Below the pieces are notes generated by a model. It had not been told where the DNA came from. It saw nothing but the letters and a program-made list of their open reading frames with translations, and made no database searches. Positions 58,366-64,000 of a DNA stretch of 64,000 nt are shown piece after piece. The position numbers and the translations under genes are program-made. This stretch comes from JABWBH01 sp964526695 (lineage in GTDB: Bacteria > Planctomycetota > Phycisphaerae > UBA1845). The first letter of the stretch is position 1. Each line of letters begins with the position of its first letter. The stretch is taken from NCBI GenBank assembly GCA_964526695.1, contig CAZGJA010000079.1, positions 1 through 64,000 of the forward strand, written 5' to 3'.

Positions 58366-59570
58366 CGCACGTCCACCCGCTTTCCATCGCGTAACACCGC
58401 GGCCGTGGGACTGGCCGGCACGATGATCCGCGCGCCCGAGTCGAGCCCCTCGCGCACCTCGACGCTTAGCGACCCGCGGATTCCGAGCCGCACCGGTCGC
58501 CAAGCCGCATGTCCGTCGCTCTCGACGAACACTCCCGACCGCCCATCACGCCAGACGATGGCGTGCAACGGCGCGGCGAGCGCGTCCGTCGCCCGCGCCG
58601 TCTCAATGAAAACCTCCGCCCGTTGACCGACCGCCCAGTTCTCCGGCAGCGTCTCGGCGCGGACGTCGACGATGAACTCGCGTGTCTCGCGGTCCGCTTC
58701 GCGCCCAAGCCGTACAACGTGTGCCGGGTAGCCCCGCTCTGATTCCGACCGGAACACCACACGCGCCGGCTGGTCTGGGTGCAGTCGGGCCATCTCCGTC
58801 TCGTCGACCCACGCCCTGACCCACATCTCGTCGGTATTCAGGAGCAGCAGGACGCCAGCCCCGGGGACGATCACGTCCCCGGGATCCCGGTCACGACGCG
58901 CCACCAAACCGTTGAACGGCGCCGCGATGACCGTGTCGGCCAGGCGCGCCTGGTGAAATCCGAGTGTCCTCTCAGCGACGGTCACCTGCGACCGCGCTTC
59001 CGCGAGCGCTGCCTCGGCCCGCTTCACGTCAGCTTCGGCCACACGTTGGCCCTCGGTCGCCTTGTCCATTTCAAGCGCTGTCGCGGTATTCGTACGGGTC
59101 AGATCCTCCGCGCGCCGAAACTCGATCCGCGCCATGTCCACCACGGCCCCCGCGCGCTCCACGTCTGCTGATTGGCGTTCGACGGTCAGAAGGGCCGTGG
59201 CGAGCGTGCTTTCCGCCATTTCCACCTGGCGCTTCAGATCGTTGTCGTCCAGCCGAACCAGAACCTGCCCCGCCGTCACGCGGTCGCCCTGGTCAACCAA
59301 TACCTCAACGATGCGGCCCGATATTTTCGGGCCGATCGTCGCGCTCACGCGTGCTTCCAGCGTGCCCGTGCCCATGACCTCGGCAACGACCAGACCTGGT
59401 TTTACAGTAAGGCCCGTCACCGGCATGGGCGCGAAGCGGAACCAATACACCAGAGCGGCGACTGCACCGAGGGGGATAGCCACCTTCGCGACGATCCAGA
59501 CGATGCGGCGCCAACGCCCGCGCTCTGACGCGGCGTTATTAGTGAACGGGACTGCTTGGACTTGCGTCAT
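58362..59570 (-). CDS. HlyD/DevB-like periplasmic adaptor
   Basis: A 402-residue membrane-fusion protein: one N-terminal helix (about 24-43), lipoyl-like half-motif GTLEARVSATIGPKISGR, a coiled-coil hairpin (about 110-210) and beta-barrel. GGAG precedes the ATG at 59570 by 7 nt. Together with the FtsX-type permease and ATPase it forms a tripartite DevBCA/MacAB-type exporter. Substrate unknown; the arsenic setting makes a thiol-linked cargo possible but unproven. Confidence 0.92.
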   Translation of the reverse strand: MTQVQAVPFTNNAASERGRWRRIVWIVAKVAIPLGAVAALVYWFRFAPMPVTGLTVKPGLVVAEVMGTGTLEARVSATIGPKISGRIVEVLVDQGDRVTAGQVLVRLDDNDLKRQVEMAESTLATALLTVERQSADVERAGAVVDMARIEFRRAEDLTRTNTATALEMDKATEGQRVAEADVKRAEAALAEARSQVTVAERTLGFHQARLADTVIAAPFNGLVARRDRDPGDVIVPGAGVLLLLNTDEMWVRAWVDETEMARLHPDQPARVVFRSESERGYPAHVVRLGREADRETREFIVDVRAETLPENWAVGQRAEVFIETARATDALAAPLHAIVWRDGRSGVFVESDGHAAWRPVRLGIRGSLSVEVREGLDSGARIIVPASPTAAVLRDGKRVDVR

Positions 59571-59625
59571 CACATTGCTCCGTTTGGCGACCGCGGCTGG
59601 GCGAGATCGTAATGCGCTGCGCAGC

Positions 59626-60039
59626 TCATCCGGCCCCCAGTTCCTTCAACTTGGCGATGATGTCCGATTTCGGCAGAAAGCCCTCGTGCCGCCAGACCTC
59701 CTTGCCCTCCCGGTCGAAGAAGATTTGCGTCGGGATCATCCGGATGGCGTGGGCTTTCCCGGCATCGGGATTCTGCCACACGTCGATGAACTCGATGACC
59801 GCCCGACCGGCGTATTCCTGCTTCAGCTCAACGAGGATCGGCGCCATCTGCTTGCACGGGACGCACTTGTCCGCGCCGAGGTCGAGCATGCGCGGAAGCC
59901 CCGCGGGTTGTGTCGTGGTTGTTCTTTCATCCCGCTCTGTCGATGCCGGCTGCGAAGGGTGACGCATCACCGCGACCGCGGCGACCGATACGACAATGAC
60001 TCCCGCCAGCAGAATGCTGCGCGCACGGCTCGTGTTCAT
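59626..60039 (-). CDS. Membrane-anchored thioredoxin-like protein
   Basis: A 137-residue protein with an N-terminal helix (about 9-25) and a thioredoxin fold with the active site C59-V-P-C62 (KCVPCKQM) and cis-Pro at MIPTQIFF. Probably exported, and reduced by the CcdA-like protein. GAGGT precedes the ATG at 60039; a TTG lies 3 nt upstream. Confidence 0.9.
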   Translation of the reverse strand: MNTSRARSILLAGVIVVSVAAVAVMRHPSQPASTERDERTTTTQPAGLPRMLDLGADKCVPCKQMAPILVELKQEYAGRAVIEFIDVWQNPDAGKAHAIRMIPTQIFFDREGKEVWRHEGFLPKSDIIAKLKELGAG

Positions 60040-60080
60040 CAAACGACCTCGCTTGGATTTCGCGCCCCCTCTTCAACCGC

Positions 60081-60323
60081 TCATGACGCCGCGCCCGCGA
60101 GGATCCGCGTGATCTCGGCTTCGGGCGGCACCGTTCCGGCCGCGACGATCTTGCCATCCACGATCAAGGCCGGCGTGAACATGACGCCGCGCCGGGCGAA
60201 TTCCCGGATGTCCTTCACGTGCGCCAGCTCATAATCCAGCCCGAGCTTGTCAGCCGCCGACTTGGCCGTCCGCTCCAGCAGTTCGCACTTGGCACAGCCC
60301 GTTCCGATGACCTCGATCTTCAT
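60081..60323 (-). CDS. Small redox-active disulfide protein (thioredoxin fold)
   Basis: An 80-residue cytosolic protein starting MKIEVIGTGCAKCELL, with C10-x2-C13 and FTPALIVDGK (cis-Pro region). It is the usual partner of ArsP-type permeases. Its ATG overlaps the stop of the permease gene (ATGA). It hides at the end of a longer meaningless frame. Confidence 0.88.
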   Translation of the reverse strand: MKIEVIGTGCAKCELLERTAKSAADKLGLDYELAHVKDIREFARRGVMFTPALIVDGKIVAAGTVPPEAEITRILAGAAS

Positions 60324-61669
60324 GGCAATCCTCCCGCTTGAGCGACGACGGACGCGCCGCCTTGCGTCGCGCCGAACATCATTCCGACGACGGTCGCGAC
60401 CACGACGATGATCGCGCTGAACGCGAGCGTCTTCTTCATCCCCATCACTTTTATGAGCACGAGCATGTTCGGCAGCGACAGCGCCGGTCCCGCCAGCAGC
60501 AGCGCCAGCGCCGGTCCCTTGGCCATCCCGTGCTCCATGAGCGCCTGCGTGATCGGCACTTCGGTCAGCGTCGCGAAGTAGAACAGCGCCCCGACCAGCG
60601 ACGCGATGAAGTTCGCGCCAAGGCTGTTGTCGCCGACCAGCGCGGCGATCTGCTTGTCCGGCAACAGCGCTGAAATGAAACCCACGACGAAAACGCCGCC
60701 GAAAAGAAGCGGGATGAGCAGCTTGGCAAAGTCCCAGGTGTTGTGCATCCAGAGCTTGAGCTCGACGCCCTCGACCCAGCGCCACGTCATGATCGCCACC
60801 GCGAGCGCGCACAGGCCGGCCAGAATCCAGCGGACGTGATAGACGTCCATCACCCAACTTTTGGCTTCGGTGATTTCGATAATCTCGGTCTTGCGCAGGG
60901 TAAGCCGCTCTCCCGCGCGCACGCCGCCGGCGCTCTCCTGCACCTGGATCATGACTTCGTCGCGCATCTCCTGGAGCACGACGCCGCGGATCGCGGTGCC
61001 GTCCGTTCTCTGCACGATCGCGTCGCCGGGATTGAACCAGTCGCTGAAGATCAGAAAGCCGACCATGAATGCCAGCAACGCCGCGTTCTTCCACATGCGC
61101 CGCTTCGGCGCCGGCGGGTCGGGCATCGCCAGCGCCGCTTCGAGTTTGGCGCGCTCCTCCTTGCGGAAGAGCCTTGCCATGCCCAGCCCAACAATGAACG
61201 CGAACCCGACCGCGCCTAACGCGCGCCACAACCCGATGTCGAAGCCCAGCACCCGCGCCGTCAGGAAGATTGCAAGGATGTTGATGGCCGGACCGGAGTA
61301 GAGGAACGCCGATGCCGGTCCCAGCCCCGCGCCAAGCTGGTAGATGCCCGCGAACATCGGCAGCACGCTGCACGAGCATACCGCCAGAATCACGCCGGCG
61401 ACCGACGCCACGGTGTACGCGACAAACTTGTTCGACTTCGGACCCAGATAGCGCATCACCGCGTCCTGGGACAGAAACGTGATAATCCCCCCGGCGATGA
61501 AAAGTGCGGGAACCACGCAGGCAAGCGTGTGATTTCGCGCATACCACTGAAGAAGTTTGAAGGCCTCGACGATCGCGCCGGACACCTTGGGATTGGCGAG
61601 CGGCAGGTAATACGCCGTCAGGAAGACGCCCGTAAACGCGGCCGCGATTTTCCATTGCCGGGAGACCAT
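60320..61669 (-). CDS. ArsP-like/DUF318-type permease
   Basis: A 449-residue membrane protein with about eight to nine helices in two halves. The conserved dicysteine motif VCSCSVLP has C98 and C100. The second half has LTEVPITQALM and PALSLPNMLVL. Between the halves lies a soluble beta-type segment (about 205-270, TAIRGVVLQEMRDEVMIQVQ). ArsP exports trivalent organoarsenicals; the DUF318 family also has other substrates. ATG at 61669; a TTG at 61693 is less likely. Confidence 0.85.
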   Translation of the reverse strand: MVSRQWKIAAAFTGVFLTAYYLPLANPKVSGAIVEAFKLLQWYARNHTLACVVPALFIAGGIITFLSQDAVMRYLGPKSNKFVAYTVASVAGVILAVCSCSVLPMFAGIYQLGAGLGPASAFLYSGPAINILAIFLTARVLGFDIGLWRALGAVGFAFIVGLGMARLFRKEERAKLEAALAMPDPPAPKRRMWKNAALLAFMVGFLIFSDWFNPGDAIVQRTDGTAIRGVVLQEMRDEVMIQVQESAGGVRAGERLTLRKTEIIEITEAKSWVMDVYHVRWILAGLCALAVAIMTWRWVEGVELKLWMHNTWDFAKLLIPLLFGGVFVVGFISALLPDKQIAALVGDNSLGANFIASLVGALFYFATLTEVPITQALMEHGMAKGPALALLLAGPALSLPNMLVLIKVMGMKKTLAFSAIIVVVATVVGMMFGATQGGASVVAQAGGLP

Positions 61670-61712
61670 GCCCCGCCCAACCTTTCGCGCCAACCGGCTG
61701 CACGTTCCATGC

Positions 61713-61738
61713 CAATATGGCCATCAGGCCATGAATTG
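61713..61738. promoter_or_regulatory. Dyad upstream of the permease, candidate ArsR operator
   Basis: CAAT...ATTG ends enclose ATGGCC-ATCA-type halves ATGGCC and GGCCAT: an imperfect 26-bp dyad 44 bp before the permease ATG at 61669, just downstream of arsR. Position and symmetry fit a repressor site, but no footprint is known. Confidence 0.5.
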
Positions 61739-61824
61739 GGCGAAAACAAAGCCGCCTCAGGACCAACTCACCGCGGCTCCGCCCGCGCACCGCAGCACCG
61801 CCGGCTTCCCGCAGCAACTTCGTT

Positions 61825-62154
61825 TCATCGCAGCACCGCCTGCTGCGCCTTCAAGTTCGCCGCCAGCACCTGCTCGAGGCAGTCCCAGAAACCCTGCAGG
61901 CAGCACGCGTTCAGCTTGTAAAACACCATGACCCCGTCCTTGCGGTCCGCAACCAGCCCGGCCTGTTTGAGAACGGCCAGATGTTTCGACACCGTGGACT
62001 GGTCCGCCCCGACCAGATCGGTCAGGTCGCAGACGCAGACTTCGCGCCCGTCGAGCGCGTCGAGAATCATAAGCCGGCTGGGATGGGCCAGCGCCTTGGC
62101 GATCCTCGCGCGGGCGTCGTACCGTCGGCGATCATGTTTCGGTTTCAGCTTCAT
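61825..62154 (-). CDS. arsR: ArsR-family metalloregulator
   Basis: A 109-residue winged-helix repressor. As(III)-binding pair C40-V-C42 in REVCVCDLTDLVG on helix 3; HTH STVSKHLAVLKQAGL. Further cysteines near the C-terminus (C83, C84 and C90, LNACCLQGFWDCLEQ). Expected to derepress the island when As(III) or Sb(III) binds. It shares orientation with the island and lies 155 bp upstream of the ArsP-like permease. Confidence 0.94.
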   Translation of the reverse strand: MKLKPKHDRRRYDARARIAKALAHPSRLMILDALDGREVCVCDLTDLVGADQSTVSKHLAVLKQAGLVADRKDGVMVFYKLNACCLQGFWDCLEQVLAANLKAQQAVLR

Positions 62155-62503
62155 GGCTCAATGGCCCTCATACCATGAAAGCCGCGCATCGTCCATCCCG
62201 CGATCCCGCATCCGCACACGATTCCGCATCCGCACGCGACCCCAGCACAATTGCGCTCCAACTGCGGATTCGGGTGGCACGGTCTGGCGTACTCGCCAGG
62301 CCGTGGCGGAATGAGAACGGCGGGTGGCATGCTCTCGCTGTACTCAGCGTGAGCATGTCCTTCTCCCGGCACCGCGGCTCGCCACTCATCCGCGGGCGCA
62401 TGGCATGCTCTCGCTGTACCCAACGTGAGCATGCTGTTCCCCCGGGGCCCTTTTCATGCCTGCCCCTCGGTCCCCTCGAGCCGGGTCAAATCACCTTCCG
62501 GAA
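62155..62503. other. Intergenic region with two related hairpins
   Basis: Between arsR and arsM. Hairpin one is CATGCTCTCGCTG-TACT-CAGCGTGAGCATG (62328-62357; one mismatch in 13 bp). Hairpin two is the same with TACC loop and a second mismatch (62404-62433), 76 bp further. Also a tandem CCGCATCCGCAC stretch near 62205-62240. No gene recognised. Confidence 0.65.
62328..62433. repeat. Two CATGCTC/GAGCATG hairpin repeats
   Basis: Direct duplication of a 30-bp palindrome (starts at 62328 and 62404), each preceded by TGG. The positions are upstream of arsR on the minus strand, so both could be regulatory sites or insertions of a dispersed palindrome. Confidence 0.65.
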
Positions 62504-63391
62504 TCAGGCCTTCCGGGCCGAAACGTCCAGACTCGTGATGTAGTCCGCCGGCGTCGTTCCCGCGGGCAGGTGCGCGGCGATCTTGCGGTAGAGCGGATCC
62601 TGCAGCTCGGTCGCGGGTTTCACGCCCAGGCCTTTCGGTGTCAGGCAAATGTCAGTCAGCCCGGCGGCCTGCATTTGTCGCCGCGTCTCATCGACCGCGA
62701 CCGCGCCGGCCACGCAACCGACGAGCGCCTCAACCATCTGGCGGATGGCCTCAGGCAGCGGTCGCAGCAGCGCCAGGTCCGAGACGGCCACGCGCCCGCC
62801 GGGCTTGAGGACGCGGGCGATTTCGCGCCAGACCCGCGGCTTGTCCGGCGAGAGATTCAGCACGCAATTCGAGATGACCACGTCAACCGCGTGATCGGCG
62901 ACGGGCAGGTGCTCGATCTCGCCAAGCCGGAATTCGACGTTGCTTAGCCCGGTCCGCTCCGTGTACGCGGGGAGGTTTCGACGCGCACGGTCGATCATCT
63001 GCGACGTCATGTCCACGCCGATCACCCGGCCCGCCGCGCCCACCTTCGGACCGGCGATGAAGCAGTCGAACCCGCCGCCGCTGCCGAGGTCCAGCACGAC
63101 TTCGCCGGGCTTCAGACCCGCGATCGCCGTGGGATTGCCGCATGACAAACCCAGATTGGCGCCGTCCGGAAGCGCGGAGAGGTCGCCGGCTTCGTAGCCG
63201 ATGCTGCGGGCGAACTCGGTCGCGCCCGTCACGGATGAGCCGCAGCAACTCGTTGTGCCGCAGCAGCCGCCCTCGCCCTGCGCTGGGTTTGCCGAAATGG
63301 GCGCAGGCGCTGTGCCCGCCTCCGCGATCCGGCCGTAACCCGCGCGAACCTGCTCTCGAACCCGCTCCGCAGTCGTCGCTTCACTTTGCAT
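62504..63391 (-). CDS. arsM: Arsenite S-adenosylmethionine methyltransferase
   Basis: A 295-residue methyltransferase. SAM motif DLGSGGGFD (101-109). The three As(III)-binding cysteines are C84 (LSCGNP), C176 (ISNCVLNLS) and C226 (LVGCVAGA). The N-terminus also carries a C43-C44 and C49-C50 cluster (GGCCGTTSCCG) that may pre-bind arsenic. AAGGA is 8 nt before the ATG. Detoxifies As(III) to volatile or exportable methylated species; an ArsP-type permease is in the same island. Confidence 0.96.
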   Translation of the reverse strand: MQSEATTAERVREQVRAGYGRIAEAGTAPAPISANPAQGEGGCCGTTSCCGSSVTGATEFARSIGYEAGDLSALPDGANLGLSCGNPTAIAGLKPGEVVLDLGSGGGFDCFIAGPKVGAAGRVIGVDMTSQMIDRARRNLPAYTERTGLSNVEFRLGEIEHLPVADHAVDVVISNCVLNLSPDKPRVWREIARVLKPGGRVAVSDLALLRPLPEAIRQMVEALVGCVAGAVAVDETRRQMQAAGLTDICLTPKGLGVKPATELQDPLYRKIAAHLPAGTTPADYITSLDVSARKA

Positions 63392-63480
63392 GTTGGTCTT
63401 CCTTCTATGAGAAACAACCTGTCGCCGAATATGTTGATGTCATCACCTTCTCGAATCACACCAGGGGATTAACTCCGCAA

Positions 63481-63630
63481 TGCTGTGGCACAAGTTTCCA
63501 ACCGGTGTGTGTAGCACAGGTTTCCAACGTGTGTGGCACTGGTTCTCAACCGATGTTTGCAGCGCGGGTCTCCAACGTGTGTGGCACCGGTTTTCAACCG
63601 GTGTGTGTAGCACAGGTTTCCAACCTGTGC
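63481..63630. repeat. Composite palindromic repeat array, three A-B dimers
   Basis: Order A-B-A-B-A-B over 150 bp, with the last dimer intact (GTGTGGCA, CCGGTTTTCAACCGG; then TGTAGCACAGGTTTCCAACC). The first two dimers are mutated and their B units are truncated. Same family as 53006-53111. It fills the spacer between arsM and the second arsR. Confidence 0.9.
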
Positions 63631-63692
63631 TTGGTTTCTGAGGCAGCAACCGAAAACGGTGCTTTCCTTCCGTCCAGTGACACGCCCTGCCC

Positions 63693-63998
63693 TCAGCATC
63701 CGCACCGCGATCCCGCGTTCCCTGGACAACACGCCTCAATCGAATCCGCCAGCGCCCGCAGCGCGCCGGCCCAGTCGCCGTAGCGCACGCTGTACAACAC
63801 GGTCCGACCCTTCTTCTCCACATCCAGAAGCCCCGCCCGGCGCAGCAGCGACAGGTGCCGCGAAACCACCGAGAGGTCCACAGCGCAGCACGCGGCGATT
63901 TCGCTCACGCCGCACGCCCGCCCGCACTTCGCCAGGCAGGCAAGCAGCGAGACGCGTGTGGGGTCGCACAGCGCCTTGAACAGCCCCGCGTCGAGCAT
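63693..63998 (-). CDS. Second ArsR-family regulator, Cys-rich
   Basis: A 101-residue winged-helix protein, complete at the window edge. HTH SVVSRHLSLLRRAGLL. Cysteines C21, C25, C29, C37 and C38 lie in and before helix 3-4, and the C-terminus ends in CCPGNAGSRCGC. The set differs from the C-x-C of the first ArsR, so the metal specificity may differ. Cognate genes may lie to the right, outside the window. Confidence 0.88.
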   Translation of the reverse strand: MLDAGLFKALCDPTRVSLLACLAKCGRACGVSEIAACCAVDLSVVSRHLSLLRRAGLLDVEKKGRTVLYSVRYGDWAGALRALADSIEACCPGNAGSRCGC

Positions 63999-64000
63999 GC

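Noticed and set aside
60081..61817. Minus-strand ORF of 578 codons
   Set aside because: Only the last 80 codons (small redox protein) are real; the rest is a shadow of the ArsP-like permease in another frame.

Overview
This window comes from a GC-rich bacterium that is almost certainly a member of the Planctomycetota; the class is less certain, but the gene content looks Phycisphaerae-like. Four things point that way. There are secreted proteins with FG-GAP, beta-helix or Asn-rich modules, two of which end in the same short dockerin-like tail containing CLTGPG. ECF sigma factors are paired with Ser/Thr kinases that carry TPR repeats. PilM is enlarged into a PilN-like fusion. The intergenic spacers carry several families of palindromic repeats.

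Layout, left to right. 0.5-5.1 kb (minus strand): an FG-GAP surface protein, a secreted HEAT-repeat protein and an MtaB-type tRNA methylthiotransferase with an AT-richer in-frame insertion. 5.2-11.2 kb (plus): a three-gene PilM-led membrane complex ending at a clear intrinsic terminator. 11.5-16.8 kb (plus): an Asn-rich anchored protein, then a gamma-glutamyltransferase followed by a sugar-type ABC binding protein and one permease. 16.9-21.8 kb (minus): a B12-binding-fold protein, a large two-part glycosyltransferase-like protein and a double VanZ-like membrane protein. 22.0-25.0 kb (minus): a kinase overlapping an ECF sigma gene. 25.3-30.0 kb (minus): a small secreted protein, gyrA, a NYN-domain nuclease and a 42-residue ribosomal protein THX gene that sits within a longer shadow reading frame.

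30.1-39.3 kb (minus) is a complete F1Fo ATP synthase operon in the order atpZ-atpI-atpB-atpE-atpF-atpH-atpA-atpG-atpD-atpC. A four-helix-bundle (S23/IVS-type) gene lies between atpG and atpD and is bounded by about 31-bp imperfect inverted repeats. Most of the other spacers of this operon hold short tandem or palindromic repeats, and atpG and atpC share a nearly identical repetitive leader that runs up to the start codon.

39.5-44.9 kb holds asd (plus), then an RCC1-like protein, a beta-helix protein and a lipoprotein (minus). asd and the RCC1-like gene converge on a 130-bp inverted-repeat element that supplies both stop codons. 45.0-50.9 kb has a second ECF-kinase pair (plus) converging on a third kinase (minus). 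51.3-54.2 kb has a gamma-class carbonic anhydrase, a UbiA-type prenyltransferase and a CPBP protease. 54.5-64.0 kb is an arsenic/redox island: ACR3, a CcdA-like protein, a DevBCA-like ABC exporter, thioredoxin-type proteins, an ArsP-like permease, ArsR, ArsM and a second ArsR. Arrays of a composite palindromic repeat lie at 53.0 and 63.5 kb, with a degenerate copy at 41.9 kb.

The leading candidates for something undescribed are the inverted-repeat-bounded four-helix-bundle element inside the ATP synthase operon, and the dense, multi-family repeat decoration of this genome's operon junctions. No rRNA, tRNA, CRISPR array or transposase gene was seen.
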